A stretch of 64,000 nucleotides of DNA from Pseudomonas sp. SJZ074 (GCF_007828215.1 NZ_VIUE01000017.1:1-64000), one strand, 5' to 3'; counted from the stretch's first letter, positions 1 to 8,653 are shown. Notes: generated by a model from the letters alone, not told the origin. Translations and numbers: made by a program.

Positions 1-30
1 CTCGCGGGTGTAGGTCTTTCGCTCTTGCAT
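1..30 (-). CDS. Start of an IS3-type transposase OrfA (partial)
   Basis: Only the first ten codons lie in the window (MQERKTYTRE), reading off the left edge. An AGGAGG ribosome binding site lies seven bases upstream on the minus strand. The N-terminus resembles OrfA helix-turn-helix proteins of IS3-family elements, which commonly begin with a basic stretch followed by (Y/F)(T/S)xEFK. A 25-bp sequence with an IS3-like terminus lies 41 bp further upstream, which supports the call. The rest of the gene cannot be seen, so the family assignment is inferred. Confidence 0.55.
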   Translation of the reverse strand, partial: MQERKTYTRE

Positions 31-95
31 GGATCCTCCTGATGGGGCGAATCATATCGCCCTTAAGAGGTGTCCGGGATCATTAAGCCAGTTCA
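1..95 (-). mobile_element. Terminal part of an IS3-family-like insertion sequence
   Basis: On the minus strand, positions 95 to 71 begin TGAACTGG and end CCCGGACA, the TGA...GGACA form of many IS3-family terminal inverted repeats. A transposase-like reading frame starts 65 bp inside this end, a normal IS3 leader length. Chromosomal REP sequence begins immediately outside, so the element appears to have inserted into or next to a REP unit. The other end and the target duplication lie outside the window. Confidence 0.55.
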
Positions 96-307
96 AGCCC
101 GCTCCCACAAGGGAGTTGTGGTGTACGTTGGATCTGTGGGCGCCGGAAAAAACTGTGGGAGCGGGCTTGCTCGCGATGGCGGCTTCGCAGTCAACATCAC
201 TTCAAGCTGACCCACCGCTTTGGCGAGCAAGCCCGCTCCCACAAGGGAGTTGTGGTGTACGTTGGATCTGTGGGCGCTGGAAAAAACTGTGGGAGCGGGC
301 TTGCTCC
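94..307. repeat. Tandemly duplicated REP doublet
   Basis: Two 80-bp copies (94-173 and 228-307) are identical except for one visible C/T difference, with a period of 134 bp. Each copy begins with CAAGCCCGCTCCCACA and ends with TGTGGGAGCGGGCTTGCTC, so each is a pair of inverted REP sequences able to form a long hairpin. This is the common Pseudomonas REP doublet (REPIN/BIME) arrangement. The stretch to 372 holds no gene. Confidence 0.9.
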
Positions 308-372
308 GGGCGGCGATCCGACGATGGCGTCGGCCCGGCCACCCCACTGCAAGCAAGCGTGCTGCGATCCCT

Positions 373-753
373 TCAGCCCTTGGCCGCCATCGCCGTGACT
401 TCCACCCGCATGCCCTCGACCCCCAAGGCCGCCACGCCGATCGCGGCGCGCACCGGCCAGGGTTTGGCGAAGAAGCGTTTGTACACTTCGTTGAAGGCGG
501 CGCGTTCGGTCATGTCGGTGAGGTAGATGGTCAGGTGCAAGACCCGGTCCATGGAACTGCCGGCACGCTCCAGCGCGGTCTTGAGCGCTTGCAACGTACA
601 TTCGCTCTGCAGGGTGATGTCGCCCAGTTCCAGGCTGCCATCGGCGCGGGTCGGGATCTGGGTGGTGACCAGCAGGCCGCCGAAGCCGGCGACGTCGGAG
701 GAGATGGAGTCCGCATCCGGGTCGGGAGTGAACGTGATGTCTGGGTTAGCCAT
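373..753 (-). CDS. RidA/YjgF/Rid family protein
   Basis: A 126-residue protein, normal Rid-family length. Family members are small trimeric enamine/imine deaminases or related hydrolases acting on reactive intermediates of amino acid metabolism. The C-terminal region with RAAIGVAALGVEGMRVEVTA matches the usual R-x-x-V-x-V-x-x-L-P...VEIE(A) ending, although the typical Pro is replaced. The Arg of RAAIG is the expected carboxylate-binding residue. The start at 753 is backed by a GAGGAG ribosome binding site. It lies 69 bp downstream of the NmrA-like gene on the same strand and may be cotranscribed with it. The exact Rid subgroup cannot be given. Confidence 0.85.
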   Translation of the reverse strand: MANPDITFTPDPDADSISSDVAGFGGLLVTTQIPTRADGSLELGDITLQSECTLQALKTALERAGSSMDRVLHLTIYLTDMTERAAFNEVYKRFFAKPWPVRAAIGVAALGVEGMRVEVTAMAAKG

Positions 754-822
754 GCGGCTCCTCGTGCAGGAAAGGAAAAAGATGCAGTCTACCGTCCATT
801 GGTGCGCCGTTCCCGGTTTCCT

Positions 823-1689
823 TTATCTATCCTCGTTTCGCACCAGCGTCTGAATGTAGGCTTCAATCGTAGTGGTGCCGCGCAGCCCATCCTCGGCAAT
901 CTCGAAGCCGTTGTCGACGCTGACCTCGGTCATCCGCGTGTAGGATTGCGCGGCGGCGGGGCTGAAGCCGAGGTCCAGGAATGCATTTTCCCAGCGGTTC
1001 CTCGGTATCACCTGCACCTCGACTGGTCGACCGAGCGCCTGGGAAAAAGCCTGCGCGACATCGTTGGGTGAATACAGGCGAGGCCCTTGCACATAACGAA
1101 CACCAGTGTCGGTCAGCGGCGACAACAGTCTCGTCGCTGCCATTTCGCCCATGTCCCGGGGGGCAACCATAGGTAGCGCCAGGTCGGCGGGAAGCAGGGT
1201 GGGCAGCTTGCCTGTGGTGCGAACGGTGTCGAGCAGGCCGTCCCAGTTGCTCATGTAGTAAACGGCGCGATTGATTGCCGCCGGGATCGATTGATTGCGC
1301 AAGCCTTCTTCCAGCCCCCACAAGACACTGAGGTCGCCGAGTCGCTCGCCGGGTTGGGCGCCGGCGGTGGATTGGGCGACGATCTTCTCAAGGCCCGAGC
1401 CATCCAGCGCAGCAAGAATGTTGGCCACGGTTTGCCGCTCCACCGCATCGGTATCGGTACTCGGAGGGGCTGGCGGGTTGAGGATAAAAGCCCGGCGCCC
1501 GAGTCGGAAGGCGGCCCGCAGCGAGTCGATATCCTGGGCATCCGCCTCGATGATCCGAGCGCCTTGGGCGCGCCATTGCTCCCCATGGGCGGCCTTGCGG
1601 GTCACAACAATCACCGGCGCTGCCTGGGCCAGCAGCGCCTGGACGGTGGCCGAGCCTACATGTCCCGTCCCCCCCATGATCACATACAT
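823..1689 (-). CDS. NmrA-like NAD(P)-binding atypical short-chain reductase
   Basis: The 288-residue protein opens with a Rossmann motif, GGTGHVGSATVQALL, about residues 6-20, as in NmrA/QOR2-type atypical short-chain dehydrogenases. These bind NAD(P)(H) as redox sensors or reduce quinones and other small substrates. A GGGAGG ribosome binding site precedes the ATG at 1689. The mid-region (GLEEGLRNQSIPAAINRAVYYMSNW) resembles the substrate-binding part of NmrA-like proteins. It sits between a SRAP-like gene and a RidA gene, all on the minus strand and closely spaced. The substrate is unknown. Confidence 0.8.
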   Translation of the reverse strand: MYVIMGGTGHVGSATVQALLAQAAPVIVVTRKAAHGEQWRAQGARIIEADAQDIDSLRAAFRLGRRAFILNPPAPPSTDTDAVERQTVANILAALDGSGLEKIVAQSTAGAQPGERLGDLSVLWGLEEGLRNQSIPAAINRAVYYMSNWDGLLDTVRTTGKLPTLLPADLALPMVAPRDMGEMAATRLLSPLTDTGVRYVQGPRLYSPNDVAQAFSQALGRPVEVQVIPRNRWENAFLDLGFSPAAAQSYTRMTEVSVDNGFEIAEDGLRGTTTIEAYIQTLVRNEDR

Positions 1690-1709
1690 GTTTCACCTCC
1701 CGCCCAAGG

Positions 1710-2384
1710 TCAAAGGTTGACCGGGACCTGGGCCGTCATCGCCGGTTCAAGGTGCGGTTTCGCGTTGTTCAGGCGCTCTGCCAATTGTTGTGCCTGCGCC
1801 CATCCGAAATCGGGTTCCAGCCAATCGAGTGCCTCGTCTGCGCTCAAAGCCAGGACACGCTGCTGTTGGCTGGCAAGATCGCCATAAGTCACCAGGGCCA
1901 GGCCGTCGCAGCCCAAGGCGGTTTCGCTGGCCTGGGCCAGGGCTGCCAGGAAAATCGGGGCCGATTGCCGGGACGTCGTGTAGCTGGAATGTTGCAGCTG
2001 GGATTCGGAGGGCGCGTGCGACTCGTACCAGCCCTCCACGGCCACCAGTACCCGACCTTCGCGTTTGATGGGGTCAAAGACCTTGGAGCGCATCACCAGG
2101 TGCAGCGGCAGATGCGTCATCGGGGGCATCGTTCCCACCGACCAGATGGGCGACCAGCCCCAACGAACCTTGATGGACTCCAAATGCCCGCCACGACGGC
2201 GAATGGCGCTGACTTGCATGTTCGGCTTGATCAGGCTGTGCCGTTCCTGTGGCCCGGTGGGTACTGTCCTGTACAAGTCCAGGTGCGTCACGCTGGTATC
2301 GAAACGTCCGTCCGGGGTGTCTCGCTGGGCGAAATACGCCAGGGCGTCTTTTGAAGAAACGTGCTGAACAAAACCCTCACACAT
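1710..2384 (-). CDS. Divergent SRAP (YedK/HMCES-like) protein
   Basis: SRAP proteins crosslink to abasic sites in single-stranded DNA through the alpha-amino and thiol groups of Cys2. I chose the ATG at 2384, which gives MCEGFVQHV and places a Cys at position 2 (224 residues); an upstream in-frame extension would destroy this. The central Glu motif is present as VAVEGWYES. However, the motif usually ending in H-x-R-M-P reads QQQRVLAL, so the expected catalytic His appears replaced by Gln, and the usual N-A-R-x-E is replaced by VMRSKV. It may be a paralogue with altered chemistry. The gene ends 20 bp before the NmrA-like gene. Confidence 0.75.
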   Translation of the reverse strand: MCEGFVQHVSSKDALAYFAQRDTPDGRFDTSVTHLDLYRTVPTGPQERHSLIKPNMQVSAIRRRGGHLESIKVRWGWSPIWSVGTMPPMTHLPLHLVMRSKVFDPIKREGRVLVAVEGWYESHAPSESQLQHSSYTTSRQSAPIFLAALAQASETALGCDGLALVTYGDLASQQQRVLALSADEALDWLEPDFGWAQAQQLAERLNNAKPHLEPAMTAQVPVNL

Positions 2385-2629
2385 GGCGAAACTCCCGGAA
2401 TCGAAACGCAACCGACCGCTAGCCGCTCGCGTCTCGACTGCTCAAGCGCGTCATCACTGATTCAGCGGTGTCACGGTGTCATGTAGGTCCGAGCCATGCG
2501 CAGGGGCTTGGTTCGAAATTCTTCGGAACGGGGAGACGAGCGGCTGTAGCCGTCTGCGCGAGACAGGATGAGCAGTGCAACGGGGGGCCGTTACCGCCGA
2601 TTCTGATTGATGAAATCCACGAAAGCCCG

Positions 2630-3034
2630 CAACAGCAGGGCCTCATCCGCCACCTGGGGCTGAGCAACGTCACGGCTGCGCAGGTCAAGCAAGCCCAGGG
2701 CATTGCCAACGTGGTGTGTGTGCAGAATCACTACAACCTGACCCATCGCGGTGACGAGTCACTCATCGCCGACCTGAATCGGCAGGGCATCGCCTACGTG
2801 CCGTTCTTTCCCCTGGGTGGCTTCACGCCGCTGCAATCACAGACCCTTTCCACCGTCGCGGCGCGCCTGGAGGCGTCACCGCTGTGCGTTGCGCTGGCGT
2901 GGCTGCTGCAACGTGCGCCGAACCTGCTGCTGATTCCCGGCACGTCATCCGTGGCTCACCTGCGGGAAAACCTCACGGCCAGCGAGCTGCGGATTCCGGC
3001 GCCAATGCTGGCCGAGTTGGACGCATTGGTCTAA
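2630..3034 (+). pseudogene. C-terminal remnant of an aldo/keto reductase
   Basis: From QQQGLIRHLGLSN onward the frame reads as the C-terminal half of an aldo/keto reductase (NVTAAQVKQAQ, VQNHYNL, then the IPGTSSVAHLRENL cofactor-phosphate region) and ends at 3034. The N-terminal TIM-barrel half with the catalytic Asp, Tyr and Lys is missing. The sequence between 2468 and 2620 reads open but does not look like this family. It is best read as a 5'-truncated gene. No obvious insertion sequence remains at the break. Confidence 0.75.
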
Positions 3035-3091
3035 AACCCCCGCGTCTCGCCCTCAGCCGGTTGCCGAGCCCCCCCGGCCATTGCAGCGACC

Positions 3092-4918
3092 TCAGCTACG
3101 CGCCTCATCCGTCTCGTTGCGATGATGTTCAGGCCAGCGGTCGACGGGGCGCGCGCGGTCTTCGTTGAACATGTCCGTGAGCAGCGCATTGGCGCGACGG
3201 TAGGCGTCGTGCCGGAACTTGAGGTCATCTTCCGGCTGGGCGACGATTTCTTCCAGCATTTGCAGGTTCAGGCGACGGAACTGATCCGCCCGTTCGCGGG
3301 CTTCGTAAGGTCCGACGCCCATCTGCATCAGCGCACGTCGGCCCAAGGACAGGGCACTTTCGAAGGTTTCCCGTTCGGCCGCCTCCACCCCCATCTGCCG
3401 CAGGGTGATCAAGTGCCCCATGTCCCGCGCCCTCACGATCAGCTTCAACGTGGGGAAATGCTCCTGGACCAGCCGGGTCAGCGTCAGGTTGTCCTGCTGA
3501 TCATCAATGGCATTGATCAGCACCACGGCCTGGGCCGCGCCGGCCGCATGCAGCAAGTCGAGGCGCGTGGCGTCGCCGTAGAACACCTTCACGCCGAATT
3601 TGCGCAGCGTCTCGATGTTGTCGGGGTCGTGATCCAGCACCACCACTTCGACGCCACAGGACATCAGCAGGCGGCCGGCGATCTGCCCGAAACGGCCGAA
3701 CCCGGCAATGATGATGCGTGGGTTCTGCTGATCGACGAGGTCGGATTCTTCACGGTTTTTCTTCGCGACGGACTCCAGGCGACCCAGCAGCAGGATCAGC
3801 AGGGGTGTCAGGCACATGGACAGGGCCACCGCCAGCGTCAGGCTCTTGCCCCACTGATCGGTCAGGATGCCGGCCAGCGTCGCGGCACCGAACACCACGA
3901 AGGCGAATTCGCTGCCCTGGCCCAGCAACACCGCCTGCCATGAACGTTGGCCGGCAGGTACGTTGAGGAACCGGCTCACTGTCTTGATCACCAGCAGCTT
4001 GATCAGGATGAAGCCCAGGGTCAGGGTGGCGACCTTCAACGGCGCGTTGATCAGGGTGCCGAAGTCGATCGACATGCCGACGCCGATGAAGAACAGCCCC
4101 AGCAGCAAGCCTTTGAACGGCTCGATGTCGCTTTCCAGGGCATGCCGGTATTCGGAACTGGCCAGCAGCACCCCGGCGAGGAAAGCCCCCATTGCCATCG
4201 ACAGGCCGGCTTCTTCCAGGAGAAAACCGAAGCCGAACACCAGGAACAGTGCCACGGCGCTGAAGATCTCCCGCAGGCCCGAGCGGGCGGCGAAGCGCAG
4301 CAATGGCCGGGTCACATAACGTCCCAGTAGCACAACGACGCTGATGGCCGCGACGATCTTGACGATCGACAGCGCCAGGGCGGTGCCTGAAGGTGTTTCA
4401 CCGTGGGCCGACAGCAAGGGGATCATGGCGACCAGGGGAATGGCCGCGATATCCTGGAACAACAGCACGGCAAAGCTGCTGCGGCCGACGGCGGTCGACG
4501 TCAGGTTGCGTTCATTCATCGCCTGCATGGCGATGGCCGTGGAGGACAGGCTCAGGGTCAGGCCGACCAGCAACGCGGCCGTCCAGTTGAGGCCCAGGGC
4601 GGCGCAGAACACTGCGATGGCAGCGCCACAGGCCAGCATCTGCAAGGCTCCGCCACCGAACACCATCCGGCGCAACGCCCACAGCCGTTTGGGGTCGAGC
4701 TCAAGCCCGATGATGAACAGCATCAGCACGACGCCGATTTCAGCGAACTCCAGAATGGCCTTGACGTCGGTAATGAGCTTCAGCCCCCACGGGCCGATGA
4801 CGCACCCGGCCAGCAAGTAACCCAGCACCGGGCCCAGGCCGAACCTGACGGCAATCGGCACGATCAAGGTTGCCGAGGCCAGGTAGATGAGCATCTCGAT
4901 CAGGCTGTGAGTCTCCAT
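3092..4918 (-). CDS. kefC: Glutathione-regulated K+/H+ antiporter KefC
   Basis: The 608-residue protein has the layout of KefB/KefC (E. coli KefC is about 620 residues): a CPA2 exchanger domain of about 12 hydrophobic segments in the first 380 residues, then a RCK/TrkA-N domain starting near residue 400 (IIIAGFGRFGQIAGRLL). These inner-membrane potassium efflux systems protect against electrophiles and are gated by glutathione and its adducts. The ATG at 4918 is chosen because the upstream extension reads as the antisense of the preceding gene. It starts one base after the kefF stop at 4920, so the two are translationally linked, the same order as E. coli kefFC. Confidence 0.88.
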   Translation of the reverse strand: METHSLIEMLIYLASATLIVPIAVRFGLGPVLGYLLAGCVIGPWGLKLITDVKAILEFAEIGVVLMLFIIGLELDPKRLWALRRMVFGGGALQMLACGAAIAVFCAALGLNWTAALLVGLTLSLSSTAIAMQAMNERNLTSTAVGRSSFAVLLFQDIAAIPLVAMIPLLSAHGETPSGTALALSIVKIVAAISVVVLLGRYVTRPLLRFAARSGLREIFSAVALFLVFGFGFLLEEAGLSMAMGAFLAGVLLASSEYRHALESDIEPFKGLLLGLFFIGVGMSIDFGTLINAPLKVATLTLGFILIKLLVIKTVSRFLNVPAGQRSWQAVLLGQGSEFAFVVFGAATLAGILTDQWGKSLTLAVALSMCLTPLLILLLGRLESVAKKNREESDLVDQQNPRIIIAGFGRFGQIAGRLLMSCGVEVVVLDHDPDNIETLRKFGVKVFYGDATRLDLLHAAGAAQAVVLINAIDDQQDNLTLTRLVQEHFPTLKLIVRARDMGHLITLRQMGVEAAERETFESALSLGRRALMQMGVGPYEARERADQFRRLNLQMLEEIVAQPEDDLKFRHDAYRRANALLTDMFNEDRARPVDRWPEHHRNETDEARS

Positions 4919-4919
4919 A

Positions 4920-5441
4920 TCAATCTTCCTTCCAGGAGGCCAGGCGGGCGCGATAGTGTTCGATTTGGGCGTGTTGGGCGTGCGATTCGGCGGCATAGGC
5001 GCCGTGGACGACCACTGGATCCAGCCAGCGCATGCGGCAATAGAGGGCCGTTGCATGGAGGGGCTGGGCCAACACGGAGAAGCCCGGATGGGTACCGATC
5101 TCGAAGTGGTCCGGCTCGCCACCGGTGGTGACGGCCCACAGCAGGCTCTTGTCCTTCAGTGCGGTGGTGCCCCTGCCGTATGCCCAGCCATGGGTGAATA
5201 CCTTGTCGATCCACAGTTTCAGCAGAGGCGGCATGCTGTACCAGTACATCGGATGCTGGAGGACGACCAGGCCTGCCTGCTCGACGACGCGCTGCTCGGC
5301 TTCGACATCGATGTCGAAATCCGGGTAGAGGTCGTAGAGGGACCGTACGACCACGTCCGGGAGGCTGGAGGCACCTTCGAGCATCTGCTGGTTGACCCGC
5401 GATTGGTCGGGGTAGGGGTGGGCGTAAACAATCAGGATCAT
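4920..5441 (-). CDS. kefF: KefF-type NAD(P)H quinone oxidoreductase
   Basis: A 173-residue flavodoxin-fold oxidoreductase starting MILIVYAHPYPDQSRVN, typical of the KefF/KefG/MdaB group. QHPMYWYSMPPLLKLWIDKVFTHGWAYG is the FMN/substrate-binding region of these proteins. In E. coli KefF binds KefC and is needed for full antiporter activity, besides reducing quinones. The start at 5441 is preferred over an in-frame codon 42 bp upstream because it places the first beta strand at the N-terminus as in the family. Its stop lies one base before the kefC start. Confidence 0.85.
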   Translation of the reverse strand: MILIVYAHPYPDQSRVNQQMLEGASSLPDVVVRSLYDLYPDFDIDVEAEQRVVEQAGLVVLQHPMYWYSMPPLLKLWIDKVFTHGWAYGRGTTALKDKSLLWAVTTGGEPDHFEIGTHPGFSVLAQPLHATALYCRMRWLDPVVVHGAYAAESHAQHAQIEHYRARLASWKED

Positions 5442-5473
5442 TGGGACGATTCCAGAGCGGGTCCGGGCCAAAA

Positions 5474-5499
5474 GGCCGGCCATCCTACCGAGGATGGCC
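5474..5499 (-). terminator. Hairpin terminator after the sensor kinase or upstream of kefF
   Basis: GGCCATCCT, ACCG, AGGATGGCC (5478-5499) forms a perfect nine-base-pair stem. Reading on the minus strand it is followed within a few bases by CCTTTT. It lies between kefF and the sensor kinase, but upstream of kefF on the minus strand it is also downstream of the kinase stop at 5541, so it fits termination of the two-component operon. Confidence 0.55.
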
Positions 5500-5540
5500 C
5501 CGGTTGTTTAGGCTTTGTTTGCCAACGGACCCGCGGCAGG

Positions 5541-6890
5541 TCAGGTCAATGGCAGCGAAACCCGGACTTGCAGTCCGCCATCGCGGCGATTGTCGAGGGT
5601 TAACGTTCCACCGTGCTCGAGTACGGTCGCCCGCGCTGCCGACAGGCCGAGCCCGACGCCACCGGTGTGCTTGTTGCGCGAGCCTTCGAGACGAAAGAAT
5701 GGGGTGAAGACTTGCTCGTGATATTTGGCCTCGATGCCCGGCCCCCGGTCCAGAATGCCGATTTCAACGTGATCGCTCCAGGTCTTGAGCTGGACGCTGG
5801 GTTCTGTGCCATATTTGATCGCATTGTCGATCAGGTTCACCAGCGCGCGCTTGAGCCCGATGGGCCGGCCCACGTAAACGAAGCGAGGGGCGCCCTCGAA
5901 TGCCACTTCGCTGCCGGCGTCCTTGAAATCATCGACGACGGTGTGCAGCAGCTCCGCCAGATCGAAAGCGGTGGCATGTTCGAGCCGTGCGTCGTCGCGG
6001 AAAAACTCCAGGGCCGAATTGACCATCGCTTGCATCTCGTCCACGTCCCTGAACAAGCGGGATTGCTGTTCGGTGTCCTCGATGAACTCCCCGCGCAGGC
6101 GCATGCGGGTCAACGGCGCGCGCAGGTCGTGGGAGATGGCGGCGAGCATTTGCGTGCGATCTTCGATGAAGTGCTTGAGCTGGGCCTGCATGGCGTTGAA
6201 GGCGAGAATGGCCTGGCGGATCTCGTAGGGGCCGATGACTGGAATGGGCGGCGCCTTGTGGTCCACGCCGAAACGCCTGGCGCCTTCGGCGAAGCGTTCC
6301 AGCGGCGCGGCCAGGTGCCGGGTGGCGACCAGCGCGACGATAAAAGCCGACAGCAGCATCAGCGTGATGATGATCAGGTTGCGCTCCCATTCCTCCAGGC
6401 CCCAGTTGCGCGCGGGCATGGAAAACATCACCCATGAGTGGTCGCTCAGCTCGATCAGCGCGGCGTAGCGCCCGCCGGGCTGGTCGGCGGGCCAGTCGCT
6501 CGGCTCGTAGCCTTCTATCCGTGCATCGGGCCTGCCCAGTTGCTGGCGCAGCCGTGCCGCGCCGTCGCTGTACTCCGGGTCGTCGTCGACCACCGGCACG
6601 CGCGCCTCGTCATGGTCTTGTAGCCATTGGGTGGTGAATTCGCGGTCACTGGCGGCCTTGGCAATGACGGGCCGCTGTTCAAGCGCTGCCGAGTCGATGA
6701 TGCGGGCGATGGCGGAGATCTTTTCAAACAGGCCGGTTTCCATCAGGGGCGGGCGTGCCCAGGCTCCGGCCAGTTGGCTGAACAACGCGTTCAGCACCAG
6801 CAGCGTCAGCATGGCAACCAGGGTGGTCAGGGCGATCCAGCGCGCCAGGGTATCGCGCGGACGGCGAGTGCCGGGGCTCGGCGGTTTCAT
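5541..6890 (-). CDS. Sensor histidine kinase of a two-component system
   Basis: The 449-residue inner-membrane kinase has an N-terminal membrane segment (about 17-38), a periplasmic region to about 170, a second membrane segment (LIIITLMLLSAFIVALVAT), a HAMP domain, a HisKA domain with the phospho-accepting His in AAISHDLRAPLTRMRLR, and an ATPase domain with N box NLIDNAIKYG, G1 box DRGPGI, F box FTPFFRLEG and G2 box GVGLGLS. It belongs to the EnvZ/RstB-like group. Its ATG overlaps the end of the response regulator gene by four bases, so the pair is cotranscribed. The signal sensed is unknown. Confidence 0.92.
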   Translation of the reverse strand: MKPPSPGTRRPRDTLARWIALTTLVAMLTLLVLNALFSQLAGAWARPPLMETGLFEKISAIARIIDSAALEQRPVIAKAASDREFTTQWLQDHDEARVPVVDDDPEYSDGAARLRQQLGRPDARIEGYEPSDWPADQPGGRYAALIELSDHSWVMFSMPARNWGLEEWERNLIIITLMLLSAFIVALVATRHLAAPLERFAEGARRFGVDHKAPPIPVIGPYEIRQAILAFNAMQAQLKHFIEDRTQMLAAISHDLRAPLTRMRLRGEFIEDTEQQSRLFRDVDEMQAMVNSALEFFRDDARLEHATAFDLAELLHTVVDDFKDAGSEVAFEGAPRFVYVGRPIGLKRALVNLIDNAIKYGTEPSVQLKTWSDHVEIGILDRGPGIEAKYHEQVFTPFFRLEGSRNKHTGGVGLGLSAARATVLEHGGTLTLDNRRDGGLQVRVSLPLT

Positions 6891-7597
6891 CGTTTCACCA
6901 CCTGGGGGCTGAAATAGTAACCGCTGTTGCGCACGGTGCGGATCATGGTCGCGCCGCTGATATCCGTCTCCAGCTTGCGACGCAAGCGGCTGACCTGAAC
7001 GTCGATACTGCGGTCAAACGCGTCGAAGGTTTCGCCCCGCGCCAGGTCCAGCAACTGTTGGCGGCTCAGCACCCGGCGCGGGTGTTCGGCGAACACCAGG
7101 AGCAGTTCGAACTCGCCCGCAGACAGCGGAATCATGACTTGATCCGGGGAGCGCAATTCACGCCGGGTGACGTCCAACTGCCATTTGTCGAACTCCAGGA
7201 CCGGCCGCGAGGCGTCGTTCAGCGGGCCCCTGGCTTCGCCGGTACGCCTGAGCACGGCCCGCACCCGGGCCAGCAACTCCCGGGCGTCGAAAGGTTTGGT
7301 CAGGTAATCGTCAGCGCCCATCTCCAGGCCGACGACCCGGTCGCTCAACTCTCCCATGGCGGTAAGCATGATGATGCCGACCCTGTGCTCGGCCCGCAGG
7401 CGCTGGCAGAGTACCAGGCCGTTGTCTCCTGGCAGCATGACGTCGAGGATGATCAGATCCGGCAGCTGGCGCTCGACCGCCTGCCACAGGGCGGCACCGT
7501 CGGCGGCCACATCGACGCTGTAGCCATGTTGTTCGAGGAATTTGCGCAAGAGGGCGAGGACTTCGAGGTCATCGTCAACCAGTAGTAAATGGCTCAC
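6887..7597 (-). CDS. OmpR-family response regulator
   Basis: A 236-residue regulator with a receiver domain (acidic pocket VDDDLEVL, phospho-Asp in LIILDVMLPGDNG, conserved Lys in YLTKPFDARELL) and a C-terminal winged-helix DNA-binding domain (residues about 135-235, with FDRSIDVQVSRLRRKLE and RTVRNSGYYF). It is the partner of the kinase whose start overlaps its stop. Target promoters cannot be read from sequence alone. The pair is immediately next to kefFC but separated by a terminator, so the association may be incidental. Confidence 0.93.
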   Translation of the reverse strand: MSHLLLVDDDLEVLALLRKFLEQHGYSVDVAADGAALWQAVERQLPDLIILDVMLPGDNGLVLCQRLRAEHRVGIIMLTAMGELSDRVVGLEMGADDYLTKPFDARELLARVRAVLRRTGEARGPLNDASRPVLEFDKWQLDVTRRELRSPDQVMIPLSAGEFELLLVFAEHPRRVLSRQQLLDLARGETFDAFDRSIDVQVSRLRRKLETDISGATMIRTVRNSGYYFSPQVVKR

Positions 7598-7777
7598 AGT
7601 GGGTACGTCGGGGTCATGGATACAGGGAGCGATACTAGGATCAATCCGGGCCCTGCGTCATATATTTCAATCCTGCAATGAAGTTGCCGACGGGCAATAT
7701 TCCGGAAATCTCCAGGCAAGAAAGCAGCGGCAGGATAGCGCCGTTTCCAGACAGTTAAATAGCCGGACAACACCGAA

Positions 7778-7813
7778 CCCTGTGGCGAGGGGATAAATCC
7801 CCTCGCCACAGGG
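7778..7813. repeat. Palindromic REP-like element
   Basis: CCCTGTGGCGAGGGG and CCCCTCGCCACAGGG form a perfect 15-bp inverted repeat around a six-base ATAAAT loop. The TGTGGCGAGGGGAT core is a widespread repeat in fluorescent pseudomonads. It sits in the 279-bp gap between the divergent response regulator and mlaA genes. Confidence 0.8.
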
Positions 7814-7876
7814 GCTGTGTCGGGCCTGACTTTTTAACTGAACGGTATCGCCCATCCTTTGCCGAGATAGCTTTGT

Positions 7877-8653
7877 ATGCCGACGTTCAGACCCGCGCCG
7901 CTACGTGTTGGATTTTCTCTGGTCATCATGCTCGCAGCACTCGCCAGCGGTTGCACCAGCACACCCGCTGCAAAGCCCGGCAGTTGCGAGAGTGTTCCGT
8001 ACACCGTTTACGATCCCGGACAACCCATCAACCGCGGCATCTTTGCCTTCAACCGCACCGTAGACGACTACGCACTGGCCCCCATCGCCCGTGGTTATCG
8101 TCATCTTCCGGATGCCGCGCAGACCGGCATGCATAACTTCGTGGCGAACTTCGGCGAGCCCAAGGTGTTCATCAACGACCTGCTGCAAGGCAATGCGCAG
8201 CGTTCGGTCAACACCCTGGGGCGTTTTGTCATCAACACCACGGCCGGCATCGTCGGCTTGATCGATGTCTCGGGCAAACTCGGCATCGAGCGCCATGAGG
8301 CCGATTTCGGCCAGACCTTCGGCGTCTGGAACCTCGCCCCGGGGCCGACGGTGGAGCTGCCGCTGCTGGGGACGGCCAACCTGAGGGATGCCACCGGTAA
8401 GGTGATCAGTTTCGTGGTCGACCCGTTTGGCGGCGACAGCAGCACCGTCGATACCCTGGGCACGATCAATACCGCAGGCGGCATCGTCGATGGCCGCGCC
8501 CAGGCGCTGCCGCTGACGGACCAACTGCGGACCGAGCCGGATTACTACCTGGCCCTGCGCGACGCGATCGCGCAGCAGCGCGCCGATGTTGTCGCGCAAG
8601 GCAAACTGGGGGCGGTCACCCCACAATGCGAGGAGGAGCAGGCCGATGACTAA
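7877..8653 (+). CDS. mlaA: MlaA/VacJ outer-membrane lipoprotein
   Basis: The 258-residue protein has a lipoprotein signal peptide ending in ALASGC (Cys near residue 27). The body matches VacJ/MlaA: the region NRGIFAFNRTVDDYALAPIARGYR, then FVANFGEPKVFINDLLQGN and the DFGQTFGVWNLAPGP(Y)-like segment, with STVDTLGTINTAGG towards the end. MlaA is the outer-membrane part of the Mla system that removes misplaced phospholipids from the outer leaflet. In Pseudomonas it is normally located apart from the mlaFEDCB operon, as here. The 78-residue gene that follows overlaps its 3' end. Confidence 0.92.
   Translation: MPTFRPAPLRVGFSLVIMLAALASGCTSTPAAKPGSCESVPYTVYDPGQPINRGIFAFNRTVDDYALAPIARGYRHLPDAAQTGMHNFVANFGEPKVFINDLLQGNAQRSVNTLGRFVINTTAGIVGLIDVSGKLGIERHEADFGQTFGVWNLAPGPTVELPLLGTANLRDATGKVISFVVDPFGGDSSTVDTLGTINTAGGIVDGRAQALPLTDQLRTEPDYYLALRDAIAQQRADVVAQGKLGAVTPQCEEEQADD

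Noticed and set aside
94..307. CRISPR-like repeats
   Set aside because: Repeats are inverted REP units with variable spacing; no uniform repeat-spacer array anywhere in the window.
220..1071. Long open frame on the plus strand over the RidA and NmrA-like genes
   Set aside because: It is antisense to two recognised genes with good ribosome binding sites and has no family features; such shadows are common at this GC content.
2468..2629. N-terminal extension of the aldo/keto reductase remnant as a real protein
   Set aside because: The residues do not resemble the family and lack the catalytic half; the open frame is probably chance.
4919..5122. 68-residue N-terminal extension of KefC
   Set aside because: It is antisense-like low-complexity sequence inside kefF; the ATG at 4918 matches the family start.
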